The position numbers were made by a program, and so were the translations under genes. Shown here one piece after another: positions 9,092 through 18,363 of a DNA stretch of 64,000 bases. A model generated the notes under the pieces. The model worked only from the letters and a program-made list of their open reading frames with translations. It was not told the origin of the DNA and did no database searches. Source of the DNA: Paenibacillus foliorum (GTDB lineage: Bacteria > Bacillota > Bacilli > Paenibacillales > NBRC-103111); contig NZ_WHOD01000105.1 in assembly GCF_013141765.1 (NCBI RefSeq), positions 62,001-126,000 of the forward strand. The letters run 5' to 3'. Within the stretch, counting starts at the first letter, position 1; each line of letters opens with the position of its first letter.

Positions 9092-9934
9092 TCAAACCTG
9101 CTGCAGAATGGGTTGTTCAACTACTTCAGGCTGTTTGGCACTAGTAAGAGTCCGCCCTTTGCCAAAAGGAATGCACATAGGAGTCCCATAAAAAGGATCC
9201 GGCAGCACCTGACTATCCATATCGAATACAGCTCGAATCATGTCCGCGTTCACAATCTCCTCCGGTGCGCCTTCCGCCCAAATGTGGCCTTCCTTAACAG
9301 CGACCATATGATGCGCATAACGGCAAGCCAGATTAATATCATGCAGTACCATGACAATCGAGCGGTTTTCCTTCTCATTCAACTCATACAATAAGTCCAA
9401 TACCTCAATTTGATGAGTAACATCTAAGTAAGTCGTAGGTTCATCCAATAATATAGTTTCCGTTCCCTGAGCCAAAGTCATCGCGATCCAAGCACGTTGT
9501 CTTTGTCCCCCTGATAACGCATCTACTGTACGCTCTGTAAATTCTTCCATTCCAGTTGCCTTTAGGGATAAGCGTACCATCCGCTCATCTTCCTCTGACC
9601 ACTGTTGAAGCCAGCTTTGGTATGGGTAGCGGCCCTGCTTCACCAGTTGCAGAACGGTTAAGCCTTCCGGTGCTGTCGGGCCTTGCGGTAATATAGACAG
9701 CCGTTTGGCAATCTCCTTCGTCGGCAGCTTAGCCAGCTCTTGTCCATCGAGGACAATGGATCCTTTCTGAGGGTTCATTAAACGAGCTAACGAGCGAAGC
9801 AATGTTGATTTCCCGCAGCCGTTGCTGCCGATCAGCACAGTAATCTTTCCTTTCGGTATAGCAACGTTCAGATCTTTAAAAATCGACGTTGCACCGTAAG
9901 ATAAACATAGGTTTTTTGCTTCCAATGTATGCAT
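9092..9934 (-). CDS. Iron-siderophore ABC transporter ATP-binding protein (FecE/FhuC type)
   Basis: This 280-residue ATPase powers ferric-siderophore import. It has Walker A (GSNGCGKSTLLRSLAR) near residue 35, the family Q-loop region LPQGPTAPEGLTV, the signature LSGGQRQRAWIAMTLAQ, Walker B (ILLDEPTTYLD) and an MVLHDINLACRYAHHMV H-loop, all typical of the FecE/FhuC group. It is the last gene of a three-gene operon after two FecCD-type permeases and ends at the shared terminator. The ATG has GGGAG ten bases upstream. The siderophore is not identifiable; hydroxamate and catecholate systems look alike at this level. Confidence 0.93.
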   Translation of the reverse strand: MHTLEAKNLCLSYGATSIFKDLNVAIPKGKITVLIGSNGCGKSTLLRSLARLMNPQKGSIVLDGQELAKLPTKEIAKRLSILPQGPTAPEGLTVLQLVKQGRYPYQSWLQQWSEEDERMVRLSLKATGMEEFTERTVDALSGGQRQRAWIAMTLAQGTETILLDEPTTYLDVTHQIEVLDLLYELNEKENRSIVMVLHDINLACRYAHHMVAVKEGHIWAEGAPEEIVNADMIRAVFDMDSQVLPDPFYGTPMCIPFGKGRTLTSAKQPEVVEQPILQQV

Positions 9935-9957
9935 CCGCTAGTCATCTCCCAATGTTT

Positions 9958-10998
9958 TTATGTATGGCGGTTCCGATATAATAAGTAAATGAAGAAAGGC
10001 GCACCGATTGCAGCTGTGAACACGCCTGCGGGAATATCAAGCGGACTGAATAAGCTGCGTGCGGCCAAGTCCGCGAGCAATAGAATAATCGCTCCGATGA
10101 GTGCAGATACAGGCAGCACCCCTCCGAATGCAGGACCTACCAGCTTACGCGCAATATGGGGAGCCATTAAGCCGATAAAGCTAATCGCTCCGCCAATAGC
10201 AACCGCGGCTCCTGCCAATGCTACACTTATCATCAACAGCAAAAACCGGTTTCTCTGAACAGAGCTTCCGACCCCGACCGCTATCTCCTGTCCCAGCTCC
10301 TGCACATTAACTTCTCTTGCCAGCAGCAGCGCTATTGGGATTAGAATAAGAACCCATGGCGCTAGAGTCCACACATCCTTTACCCATGAGACTCCATAAA
10401 TACTTCCTGTCATAAACGTCAATGATTTGTTAGCTAATATAATAGGCCCAGAAATCATCAACATATAAGAGATTGAGCTATACGCAGCTGCCATTCCAAT
10501 ACCGATCATTACCATACGTAAAGGGGAAACCCCATGCTTCCATGCGAGTACATAAATGAGAAATGTAGATACAAAGGCACCAATTATGGCGCAGACTGGG
10601 AGCCATTGAATGCTAACCCGATCGCCAAGAAAAAAGAAAAAGCTAACCGCTCCAAGAGTAGCCCCGCCGGTTATCCCGATAATATCAGGGGATGCCAGAG
10701 GATTACGGATCATTCCTTGTAATATCGCTCCAGATACAGCTAAGGCGCTTCCTGCTAGCACAGCTACAATCATCCGCGGCAGACGCAGGGTTTGGACAAT
10801 TATTGAATGTGTCTGTTCTCCACTGCCTAAAAACACTTTAATAACTTCTAACGGCTGAATTCTAACCGAGCCAACGCCTGTGCTTATAATAAACAGTACT
10901 GCAGTTATCAAGGTTAAAATAATAATACTCCAAAATGTCTTTTTGCTAATTAAAAAGGAAGCCGCTTTCCCTGCTCGAAAAGTGGAATATTTACTCAT
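9958..10998 (-). CDS. Iron-siderophore ABC permease (FecCD family), second subunit
   Basis: This 346-residue permease has about ten hydrophobic segments and the FecCD signatures LRLPRMIVAVLAGSALAVSG, GMIRNPLASPDIIGITGGA and an IGGAISFIGLMAPHIARKLVG block near the C-terminus. It pairs with the upstream permease to form the membrane channel. The ATG at 10998 overlaps the stop of the upstream permease (ATGA), so the pair is translationally coupled. A much longer open frame reaching 11163 reads into the neighbouring gene and is not believed. Confidence 0.94.
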   Translation of the reverse strand: MSKYSTFRAGKAASFLISKKTFWSIIILTLITAVLFIISTGVGSVRIQPLEVIKVFLGSGEQTHSIIVQTLRLPRMIVAVLAGSALAVSGAILQGMIRNPLASPDIIGITGGATLGAVSFFFFLGDRVSIQWLPVCAIIGAFVSTFLIYVLAWKHGVSPLRMVMIGIGMAAAYSSISYMLMISGPIILANKSLTFMTGSIYGVSWVKDVWTLAPWVLILIPIALLLAREVNVQELGQEIAVGVGSSVQRNRFLLLMISVALAGAAVAIGGAISFIGLMAPHIARKLVGPAFGGVLPVSALIGAIILLLADLAARSLFSPLDIPAGVFTAAIGAPFFIYLLYRNRHT

Positions 10999-12008
10999 TT
11001 GCGATCCACCCCTTTGCGTGCAATATACACAAAGAAAGGTACGCCAATCAATGCCGTAACGACACCTACAGGAACTTCCTTCGGCATGACGATAAATCTC
11101 GCTCCAATATCGGCTGTCAGCAATAATACAGCTCCCAGCAAAGCGCAGTACGGGATCATCCAACGATGATCGGGACCGACTAAGAAACGGGCAATATGCG
11201 GTATAATGATACCTACAAATACGATAGGTCCCGCAGCTGCAACTGATCCGCCAGCCAGCACAATCACTACGGCCGCTCCACCCAATTTAATAAATGCGGT
11301 TCGTTGGCCCAGGCCTTTCGCCACATCATCTCCCATGGCCAGCACATTAATATGAGGCGATAGGATAATTGCACCCAGCAAAGCTACTACAATATAGGGA
11401 GCAACCGTGGTTAGCATCTGCAGATCCCTGCCAGCAACAGATCCAACCAGCCAAACCAATACTTGATCAAAAGCCTTGCCGTTGGTTAACAGTATTCCCT
11501 GTGTAAGCGAAGAGAAAAATGCAGTAACAGCGGCTCCAGCCAAAGTAATTTTGACCGGCGTCATTCCGTCTCTTCCGAGTGACCCCAATACATAGACGAT
11601 AACCGCACTGACGGCAGCCCCTACGAAGGCGATCCATACAAATGGAATGTTCTGAGTCGCTGCCTCCAGATAGCTTACCGATAGTACGATCAGAAAGGCT
11701 GCTCCCGAGTTCACTCCGAACAAGCTAGGCGAAGCCAGTGGATTTCGAGTTACCGCTTGCATTAGGGCTCCAGCAACTGCTAAGCTCGCTCCCACTGCAG
11801 CTGCAATTAATGCACGGGGAACTCGAGTGGATTTAATGATGAGATGTTCATTCGAACCATTGAAATGATTGTAGGCTTCAACTACAGATTGAAGTGAATA
11901 CGTTGAAAGACCAAACATGATGCTGCTCATCATGGACAGTATACATATAACGAAGAAAATGATAAGTCCGATGATTTTTCTCTGTTTTGTGTGTAAGAAT
12001 GCGTTCAT
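10995..12008 (-). CDS. Iron-siderophore ABC permease (FecCD family), first subunit
   Basis: This 337-residue permease carries RVPRALIAAAVGASLAVAG, MQAVTRNPLASPSLFGVNSG and GIIIPHIARFLVGPDHRWMIP, the standard FecCD family blocks, with roughly ten membrane segments. It is the first gene of the minus-strand iron operon; its ATG has AGAGG about six bases upstream. The 205 bases between it and the divergent binding protein gene hold three Fur-box-like sites, so iron repression is the expected control. Confidence 0.94.
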   Translation of the reverse strand: MNAFLHTKQRKIIGLIIFFVICILSMMSSIMFGLSTYSLQSVVEAYNHFNGSNEHLIIKSTRVPRALIAAAVGASLAVAGALMQAVTRNPLASPSLFGVNSGAAFLIVLSVSYLEAATQNIPFVWIAFVGAAVSAVIVYVLGSLGRDGMTPVKITLAGAAVTAFFSSLTQGILLTNGKAFDQVLVWLVGSVAGRDLQMLTTVAPYIVVALLGAIILSPHINVLAMGDDVAKGLGQRTAFIKLGGAAVVIVLAGGSVAAAGPIVFVGIIIPHIARFLVGPDHRWMIPYCALLGAVLLLTADIGARFIVMPKEVPVGVVTALIGVPFFVYIARKGVDRK

Positions 12009-12069
12009 AACAACCTCTGATCATTTAATATTTCTACAACGTAGACCTTATATTATTCTCCTTATTCTA

Positions 12070-12084
12070 TGAGAACCATTATCA
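12070..12084. promoter_or_regulatory. Fur-box-like operator 1
   Basis: TGAGAACCATTATCA differs from the 7-1-7 Fur consensus TGATAATNATTATCA at two positions in the left arm. It lies next to the start of the minus-strand permease operon. Confidence 0.7.
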
Positions 12085-12092
12085 CTTGTCAA

Positions 12093-12107
12093 TGATTTTG
12101 AAAATCA
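12093..12107. promoter_or_regulatory. Fur-box-like palindrome 2
   Basis: TGATTTTGAAAATCA is a perfect odd-length palindrome with the Fur-type TGA...TCA ends. The middle differs from the consensus, so it may be a weaker half of a tandem Fur site. Confidence 0.55.
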
Positions 12108-12161
12108 TTTTCAATTCGATATTGACAATGACTTGAAAATTTATTAATATCGTTATGGGAA

Positions 12162-12176
12162 TGAGAATCATTATCA
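12162..12176. promoter_or_regulatory. Fur-box-like operator 3
   Basis: TGAGAATCATTATCA matches the Fur consensus except for one base. It lies about 40 bases upstream of the binding protein start and probably represses that gene when iron is sufficient. Confidence 0.8.
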
Positions 12177-12213
12177 AATTTTACATATCATACATACTGG
12201 GGGATATACGACA

Positions 12214-13215
12214 ATGTTAAGTAATTTTCTACACAAACGTATCACTAGAAGCGGATCAATCGCCGTTATGCTGGTGCTTATGCTTCTTACAGCAGCATGC
12301 GGACAAACAGCAGCGGGTGACAAGAATACAGCTAAGCCTGAAAATACACCAGCCGGGTCAGCTGAGCCATCACGAACAGTTAAGCATGCTATGGGTCAAA
12401 CCGAGCTGAAGGGTACTCCGAAACGCGTTGTTATTTTAACAAATGAAGGTACAGAGGCACTCTTGGCTCTTGGTATTAAACCAGTTGGCGCTGTCAAATC
12501 TTTTACCGGCAATCCATGGTACGACCATACTAAAGCTGAATTGGAAGGCGTAATTCCGTTAGGTGAAGAAGCACAGCCGAATATTGAGCTGATCGCCGGA
12601 TTAAAGCCGGATTTGATCATCGGCAATAAATTGCGTCAAGAGAAAATTTATGATCAATTAAATGCTATCGCCCCTACCGTTTTCTCTGAAACACTACGCG
12701 GTGAATGGAAAGGCAACTTCTCCCTATATGCAGAGGCTGTAAACAAAAAAGCTGAAGGCACCAAAATCATTGCCGATTTTGATAAACGCATCGAGGATTT
12801 CAAAGCAAAAGCGGGTCCTGAAAAGCTGAGTAAAACCGTATCGGTAGTCCGTTTTATGGCTGGAAAAACAAGAGTTTACTTACAAGATACTTTCACTGGT
12901 ATTATCTTTAAACAAATCGGGATTGCTCGTCCTGCACCAAAAAGTAAAGAAACATTTGTAGACGAAATCGGCAAAGAACGCTTGCCAGAAGCCGAAGCTG
13001 ATATGATGCTTTACTTCACCTATGACACCGGAGATGGAAAAGGAACCAAGCAAGAGCAAGAATGGTTGAATGATCCATTGTGGAAAAACTTGAATGTTGT
13101 CAAAAACGGCAATGTTCACAAAGTGGATGATGTAATCTGGAATACAGCTGGTGGTGTAAAAGCAGCAAACCTGATGTTAGATGGCCTTTACAAGCTGTAT
13201 GATGTGAAGCCTTAA
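12214..13215 (+). CDS. Iron-siderophore substrate-binding lipoprotein
   Basis: This 333-residue receptor is the extracellular partner of the divergent FecCD/FecE-type operon. The signal peptide ends in the lipobox LLTAACGQT. After a low-complexity Ala/Pro/Ser linker, the PBP fold starts (TPKRVVILTNEGTEALLALG), followed by PNIELIAGLKPDLIIGNKLR and late DPLWKNLNVVKNGNVHKVD, all typical of class III iron-complex binding proteins (PF01497). The ATG has GGGGGA about nine bases upstream. It faces the permease operon across Fur-like sites, and a terminator follows. Confidence 0.94.
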   Translation: MLSNFLHKRITRSGSIAVMLVLMLLTAACGQTAAGDKNTAKPENTPAGSAEPSRTVKHAMGQTELKGTPKRVVILTNEGTEALLALGIKPVGAVKSFTGNPWYDHTKAELEGVIPLGEEAQPNIELIAGLKPDLIIGNKLRQEKIYDQLNAIAPTVFSETLRGEWKGNFSLYAEAVNKKAEGTKIIADFDKRIEDFKAKAGPEKLSKTVSVVRFMAGKTRVYLQDTFTGIIFKQIGIARPAPKSKETFVDEIGKERLPEAEADMMLYFTYDTGDGKGTKQEQEWLNDPLWKNLNVVKNGNVHKVDDVIWNTAGGVKAANLMLDGLYKLYDVKP

Positions 13216-13252
13216 CTAACAGCTTGCTGTCAAACTCTCTACACAACAACCA

Positions 13253-13303
13253 GAGCCCCAAGCAGTCGCGAATTATCGCTTCTGATCTTGGAGCTCTTTT
13301 TTT
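13253..13303 (+). terminator. Intrinsic terminator after the siderophore-binding protein gene
   Basis: GAGCCCCAAG (13253-13262) pairs with CTTGGAGCTC (13287-13296), with one mismatch, and runs into eight T residues. The remaining bases to 13490 show no credible gene. Confidence 0.88.
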
Positions 13304-13489
13304 CTATTACTTTACGGTTTAACCTCAAATTCAGTGCTTGACCCTTCCCTGCACAATCCTGCGAACATACAGTTATTATCACCGAATTTACTTGTATTGT
13401 CGTTCGTAAGGTCTCGTCAAGCGCTGAGCCAGGTAAGGACCTGAAATTGAATGATTTCGTCAAGTTCTGATTTCGATTCTTAGTCTTAC

Positions 13490-15010
13490 TTACAGCTTAT
13501 AAATGTCCCCGTACTTCTCATTAAAATATTGGACCAAATAATCTGGGTTCAATTCTTCTCCGGTCACTGATGTGATGATCTCAGTTGGGGTGAGAGCTTT
13601 ACCGTGTCGGTATACCTTCTCGGCCAGCCAATCCTTGATCGGCAGCAGGTTGCCGCCTTCGATCAAACCGTCGAAATCCGGTAATTCCTTGCGAATGGTG
13701 CGCATCATCTGAGCTGCATACATATTGCCTAGCGCATAGGATGGGAAATAACCAAAAGCACCACCAGACCAATGTACATCCTGAAGTACCCCTTCCCCAT
13801 TATTTGCTGGAGATACTCCCAAATAGTCTTTGTATTTCTCGTTCCAAGCCTCAGGTAGATCCGCTACTCGAATTGTTTCGCTAAATAGCTCTTTCTCAAT
13901 TTCGTAACGTACCATAATATGCAAGTTATAAGTCAGCTCATCTGCTTCTATCCTTATTAATGAAGGTTTTACCTCGTTGGTAGCACGATAAAAATCCTCG
14001 ACCGGCACATTGTCAAATTGTCCAGAGTAGTTATTTTGCAGATCACCGTAATACCGTTTCCAGAACGGACGGCTGCGTCCTATCATATTTTCCCAGAACC
14101 GCGATTGGGATTCATGTATCCCCATGGATGTACCCGTACAAAGCGGTGTCCCGATCAGATCCTTCGAGATATTCTGCTCATATAACGCATGACCGCCCTC
14201 ATGAATCGTGCCGAACAACGCGCTGTTCACATCATCAAGCAGGTAACGGGTAGTTATGCGCACATCACCGGGATTGAGCCCTGTTGCAAAAGGATGTACC
14301 GTTTCATCCAAACGACCGGCCTCGAAGTCGTATCCCATTTGTTTCAATATGTATAGGCTGAATTTCTTCTGCTTCTCCTTGTCAAAGGTCTGTTTCAAGA
14401 AGTCGGTCTTTGGTTGATGTGGCGACGCTTGAATAGCAGCCAGCAGCGGAACGACTTTCTCGCGAAGCGCTCCGAACACCTGATCCAGCTTAGCTACGGT
14501 CATACCGGGTTCATACATGTCCAGCAATGTGTTGTATTTATGTCCTTCATATCCCCACAAGTCTATAAACTCGAGATTAGCTGCAACGATTTTCTCTAGA
14601 TAAGGCTGGAACATGGCATAATCCGATTGATGCTTCGCATCTTCCCATGCGGACTCCGCTTGTGCAGTCAGCACAACGTAATCTTGATATTTTTGCGGTG
14701 GAATTCGTTTGCTGCGGTCATAATCCTTCTTGGATTCAGTTACAATTCTTTGTTCGATTCGATCCAGCTTGGAGAAATGATCCTGTTCAGTCAAATACGC
14801 AAGCATCTCTCCCATCTTCTCAGAAACTGACATTTTGAACAGCTCTCCAGATAATACACCAACAACTTCTGAGCGTGTAGAAATCCCCTTCTTAGGTGCA
14901 CCGGTTCGCATATCCCAATATATTAAACCTACCGCTTCTTCATAGCTTTTCATTATTTTCAAATACTCTTTAAACTCTGTAAGCTTCTGTATAAACCCGT
15001 TGGTTGTCAT
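13490..15010 (-). CDS. Carboxypeptidase M32 (thermostable carboxypeptidase Taq family)
   Basis: This 506-residue zinc metallocarboxypeptidase removes C-terminal residues from peptides in the cytoplasm. The catalytic motif HEGGH lies at about residue 265 (GTIHEGGHALYEQ), followed by the family segments MGIHESQSRFWENMIGRS and the late Arg-containing LIRIEADELTYNLHIMVRYE. The length is normal for the family (about 500). It stands alone on the minus strand, facing a HesB-like gene divergently. The ATG has AGGAG about 11 bases upstream. Confidence 0.95.
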   Translation of the reverse strand: MTTNGFIQKLTEFKEYLKIMKSYEEAVGLIYWDMRTGAPKKGISTRSEVVGVLSGELFKMSVSEKMGEMLAYLTEQDHFSKLDRIEQRIVTESKKDYDRSKRIPPQKYQDYVVLTAQAESAWEDAKHQSDYAMFQPYLEKIVAANLEFIDLWGYEGHKYNTLLDMYEPGMTVAKLDQVFGALREKVVPLLAAIQASPHQPKTDFLKQTFDKEKQKKFSLYILKQMGYDFEAGRLDETVHPFATGLNPGDVRITTRYLLDDVNSALFGTIHEGGHALYEQNISKDLIGTPLCTGTSMGIHESQSRFWENMIGRSRPFWKRYYGDLQNNYSGQFDNVPVEDFYRATNEVKPSLIRIEADELTYNLHIMVRYEIEKELFSETIRVADLPEAWNEKYKDYLGVSPANNGEGVLQDVHWSGGAFGYFPSYALGNMYAAQMMRTIRKELPDFDGLIEGGNLLPIKDWLAEKVYRHGKALTPTEIITSVTGEELNPDYLVQYFNEKYGDIYKL

Positions 15011-15122
15011 GAACCGTCACTCTCCTTAAGTCGTATTTCTTTGATCATACTGTGTACAGAAAAGAGAAGCAAATCTATCCGTATTTATGGTAAAATAGAA
15101 GGATGAAAAGGAGTGACCACCT

Positions 15123-15452
15123 ATGCATATTACTTTCACTAATCAAGCCATAGAACAAATTAACAAGAAGATGAACTCAGGAGCTGGGGAACTGAAGCTT
15201 GTTCATGATTCAGAAGGCTGCGGCTGCTCGGCGAACGGTGTGCCTACCTTGTGGATCGTTAATCAAGCTGAGGACAAAGAGCTGCGCGCCGAAGGAACAC
15301 CCTTCGAGCTGGTATACGAGCAAAAGCATGAAGTATATTTCGAGGACAAAATGACTTTAGATTATGCACCTGCACGAGGAGATTTTGTATTAAAGAGCAA
15401 TGGACAAATATATAACGCTAATATGCGTCTTATAGACAAAAGAGAGCTTTAG
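15123..15452 (+). CDS. HesB/IscA-like iron-sulfur cluster biosynthesis family protein (YqkB-like)
   Basis: This 109-residue protein has the HesB-like fold region (PF01521) and a cysteine pair in SEGCGCSANGVP at about residue 32, followed by an LDYAPARGDFVLKSNGQ tail. Related Bacillus proteins of this size are of uncertain function; binding or delivery of iron-sulfur clusters is inferred from the family. The canonical three-Cys IscA pattern is not present, as only the CGC pair is seen. The ATG has AAAGGAG eight to nine bases upstream. It is followed by a carbonic anhydrase gene in the same direction. Confidence 0.8.
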   Translation: MHITFTNQAIEQINKKMNSGAGELKLVHDSEGCGCSANGVPTLWIVNQAEDKELRAEGTPFELVYEQKHEVYFEDKMTLDYAPARGDFVLKSNGQIYNANMRLIDKREL

Positions 15453-15500
15453 AATTACGGATAGGAGTCCATTTAACAATAAATAATTCGGAGGGAATAT

Positions 15501-16067
15501 ATGTCAGACTTATTGTCAAGTATTATCGATCACAACCAACAATTTGTTGAAACTAAAGAGTATGAGCAATTCCGCACAACAAAATTTCCCGATAAGAAGA
15601 TGGTTATCCTAACTTGTATGGATACAAGATTAACCGAGCTGCTGCCGCGAGCCATGGATTTGCGTAACGGTGATGCCAAAGTTATTAAAAATGCGGGAGC
15701 GATAGTAACGCATCCATTCGGAAGCGTCATGCGGAGCATTATAGTTGCCGTTTATGAGCTTGGCGCGGAAGAGGTTTTCGTAGTAGGACATTATGAATGC
15801 GGTATGACTGGTCTCAATCCACAGACAGTAATTGAAAAAGCGCAAAGTCGCGGCGTTACCGAGGATATGATCGCCACCTTACGAAACGCCGGTATCAATC
15901 TGGACAAGTTTCTTACTGGCTTCGATTACGTCCATGATGGGGTTGTTAATAGCGTGAATTTGATTCGAAAGCATCCTTTGCTGCCAAAAAATCTGCTCGT
16001 TCACGGCTTAATCATGCATCCTGAAACAGGCCGACTAGACGTCATAGATTGCGGCGATGAACAATAA
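15501..16067 (+). CDS. Beta-class carbonic anhydrase
   Basis: This enzyme interconverts CO2 and bicarbonate in the cytoplasm. The 188 residues show the beta-class zinc site: C39 with the D41/R43 dyad (LTCMDTR), then H97 and C100 in VVGHYECGM. The NAGAIVT and GSVMRSI segments are also conserved. The short length and final ends match the YtiB-type small beta enzymes of Bacillales. The ATG has GGAGGG six bases upstream. It is co-directional with the HesB-like gene (48-base gap) and ends at a strong terminator. Confidence 0.94.
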   Translation: MSDLLSSIIDHNQQFVETKEYEQFRTTKFPDKKMVILTCMDTRLTELLPRAMDLRNGDAKVIKNAGAIVTHPFGSVMRSIIVAVYELGAEEVFVVGHYECGMTGLNPQTVIEKAQSRGVTEDMIATLRNAGINLDKFLTGFDYVHDGVVNSVNLIRKHPLLPKNLLVHGLIMHPETGRLDVIDCGDEQ

Positions 16068-16156
16068 GTAAAGAAAGTAATAACAAGAGCTTCTATTCGA
16101 AGCCCTTTCGATGAAGATACATTCGTCTATCAGCGATAGCTTTTCTTTCAATACAA

Positions 16157-16203
16157 CAAAGGACTGTTGGGTTAGCTTGATCACCCCAACAGTCCTTTTA
16201 TAT
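16157..16203. terminator. Bidirectional intrinsic terminator
   Basis: AAAGGACTGTTGGG (16158-16171) pairs with CCCAACAGTCCTTT (16186-16199) over a 14-base loop. It serves the carbonic anhydrase gene and, on the other strand, the converging lipoprotein gene. Confidence 0.92.
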
Positions 16204-16218
16204 GTACGTTTATCTTGA

Positions 16219-16818
16219 CTACTCTTTGCGCAGCTTAGCCTCAAGCATGTCGATTAGCTGCTGCTCAATATTTTTCCCTCCGGGGCCGTTTCCGCCTCCA
16301 GAAGGAGTATCCTCATCAGAATTGCGGCGGGGAGGCGGGAGCTCTCCATCTCGTTCTTGTGCTCGTTTAGAAATAAATTCATTTATCATATTGTAACGCT
16401 CTTCTTCACTTATCCCTGGCTGCTCTTTAAGCACTTTGTAATGCTCCTTGCGGATATGGGTCTCTTCTAGAAAATCTTTGACATATTGCTTCTGCTCATC
16501 CCTTAACAATGCCATAATTTTATCATGATCCCATAATCCGAGCTCCCCGTCTTTACTATTTCTTTTAATGAGGGGAAGCAGGCTCTCCGCTTGTGTTGTG
16601 CTTATATTTAAATTATCCCGTTTGCTCATTTGCAATAGACTTTGGAACAACAAAACCATTTCTCTCTCTCGGCTGTTTTGAATGTCATCTTGTCTATCCT
16701 TTACATGAACAACTTGAGAGGATGAGGCTGAAGGCGGAACTGGCGTTGCAGAAGCTGCGCAGCCATTCATTGTAACAGTCACAACAAAGACTACAATCAA
16801 CATTCGCATTGCCTTCAT
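16219..16818 (-). CDS. Predicted lipoprotein of unknown function
   Basis: I do not recognise this 199-residue protein. It opens with a basic and hydrophobic signal peptide ending in a lipobox (TMNGCAAS), has a Pro/Ser-rich linker, then a helical, strongly charged domain (residues about 40-150) and a low-complexity PPPRRNSDEDTPSGGGNGPGG linker before a short final helix (EQQLIDMLEAKL). The ATG has AGGGGG seven bases upstream. It lies just downstream of a sensor-kinase operon on the same strand, 100 bases away, so it could be a target or accessory of that system, but nothing proves it. Confidence 0.75.
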   Translation of the reverse strand: MKAMRMLIVVFVVTVTMNGCAASATPVPPSASSSQVVHVKDRQDDIQNSREREMVLLFQSLLQMSKRDNLNISTTQAESLLPLIKRNSKDGELGLWDHDKIMALLRDEQKQYVKDFLEETHIRKEHYKVLKEQPGISEEERYNMINEFISKRAQERDGELPPPRRNSDEDTPSGGGNGPGGKNIEQQLIDMLEAKLRKE

Positions 16819-16917
16819 AAGTCAGCCCCCTTTCCCTACGCTTTCGCAAAACTCCTAGAGACAGAATAAGGGTTAACTTTGATTAAACTGTGAGTGATTT
16901 GTGAAAAATATGTAAAA

Positions 16918-18363
16918 TTAATAGCTCCTATTTGCGCTTAATGGAAAGGTCAGAGTAAACTCGGTTCCGTTCCCAAGTTCGCTCGAAACAGCTATGGTAC
17001 CTTTCATTCCGTTAACCAAATGCTTAACAATTGTCAGACCCAGGCCTGTACCTTCAGATCCGGAGGCACGGGAATGCTCCACTTTATAAAAGCGGTCCCA
17101 TATCCGGTTCAGTTCCTCTTCAGCCATACCAATGCCTGTATCTCGGATAACTATGACAGCATTCCCATCCTCCGAGTACAGCTCTACGAATATACTGCCA
17201 CCGGGAGGAGTGAATTGGATGGCATTATAAAGTAAATTTTGCAGGACTTGCGCAAACCTGTCCGGGTCCAGTTCTGCGATAACTAGTGGACCTTCAGCAT
17301 TTGGCAGCAGCTCGTGCAGAATAATCTGTTTATCATTCATAGCTGTTCTAAGCAGGTCCAGCATTTTCTCGATTTTCTCATTGAGAACAAGCGGACGCAG
17401 CCGGAAAACATCCATCCCATTCTGAATTCTTGCTAGGTCCAGCAGATCATTAACAAGCCTTTGCAATCGCTGTACCTCGTAATCGCAAATTTTCAAATAG
17501 TGACCGTACTTTTCCTCCGGAATTACCTTATCGTTCATCGCAATAATTAAACCACGCAAAGAGGTCAAAGGTGAGCGAAGCTCGTGTGATACATTCGTCA
17601 GAAACTCTTGTCTTGCGTCCTCCCACTGAACAAGCTGATCCACCATAAAGTTGAAGCTCTTAGCCAACTCCCCAACCTCATCGTCAGAGGTTACTGGCAC
17701 CCTGGCAGAGAAATCTCCACCTGCAAGCTCCAGAGCTGCACGGTTCATCATTTGAAGCGGTCCGGCCAGCTTACGAGATAACATATATAGAATAATTCCA
17801 ACCGTCAATAGAGAAAATAACAAGGGTACGACAATATTCCATCGCACAGCGGCAAGCGCCTCACTTACCTCAACAGCCGGTACATTTAAGAAGATTACAA
17901 TCGGTTTACCATTCATCTGCGCTGGCCCATAATAAGTTAACAAACCATCTCTAGCACGCTCATCAATCCTGTTTTGACTGGCAATGAAGCCTGAGTTCCC
18001 TTTTAAGCCCTCAATAAATAAAGTATCCATAACTTTGGGAATGACAGAGCCCTCTCTTTCAGAGGAGCCGTTTAATACCATACCCTGAGCATCCACCAGC
18101 CATACGCTTCCATTAATACTTCTGGAAATAATCCTTATTCCAAACCGCAGCTCACGAGTCGATATCGTTCCTTCTTGAACCGATGGCAGCAGCTTGGACA
18201 CTTCACCAAATCGCGAAGAAAGCAGTTCTTTTTTATCCTTATAAAACAAATCTGTAAAATATGAATTCCAAAACAACGCCAAACCTACAAAGAACAAAAT
18301 ACAGGTTACTAAAAATGATAAAAATATTTTAATATAAAAGCTCTTCAGCCAAAGGTTAAGCAT
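16918..18363 (-). CDS. Sensor histidine kinase (HAMP, HisKA, HATPase_c)
   Basis: This 481-residue membrane kinase phosphorylates the response regulator encoded just upstream. It has a membrane helix at about 12-32, an extracellular sensor of about 135 residues, a second helix at about 174-195, a HAMP linker to about 245, the phosphorylated H260 in NVSHELRSPLTSL, and an HATPase domain with N box LLYNAIQFT, DTGIGM and GTGLGLTIVKH boxes. The gene overlaps the regulator gene by eight bases. The signal sensed is unknown. Confidence 0.94.
   Translation of the reverse strand: MLNLWLKSFYIKIFLSFLVTCILFFVGLALFWNSYFTDLFYKDKKELLSSRFGEVSKLLPSVQEGTISTRELRFGIRIISRSINGSVWLVDAQGMVLNGSSEREGSVIPKVMDTLFIEGLKGNSGFIASQNRIDERARDGLLTYYGPAQMNGKPIVIFLNVPAVEVSEALAAVRWNIVVPLLFSLLTVGIILYMLSRKLAGPLQMMNRAALELAGGDFSARVPVTSDDEVGELAKSFNFMVDQLVQWEDARQEFLTNVSHELRSPLTSLRGLIIAMNDKVIPEEKYGHYLKICDYEVQRLQRLVNDLLDLARIQNGMDVFRLRPLVLNEKIEKMLDLLRTAMNDKQIILHELLPNAEGPLVIAELDPDRFAQVLQNLLYNAIQFTPPGGSIFVELYSEDGNAVIVIRDTGIGMAEEELNRIWDRFYKVEHSRASGSEGTGLGLTIVKHLVNGMKGTIAVSSELGNGTEFTLTFPLSANRSY

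Noticed and set aside
13239..13463. 74-residue minus-strand frame
   Set aside because: It overlaps a strong terminator, has no ribosome-binding site and shows no recognisable sequence.
15501..16067. An alternative reading of the carbonic anhydrase as a Fur-type or ferritin gene
   Set aside because: The C39-D41-R43 and H97-C100 zinc site is diagnostic of beta-carbonic anhydrase.
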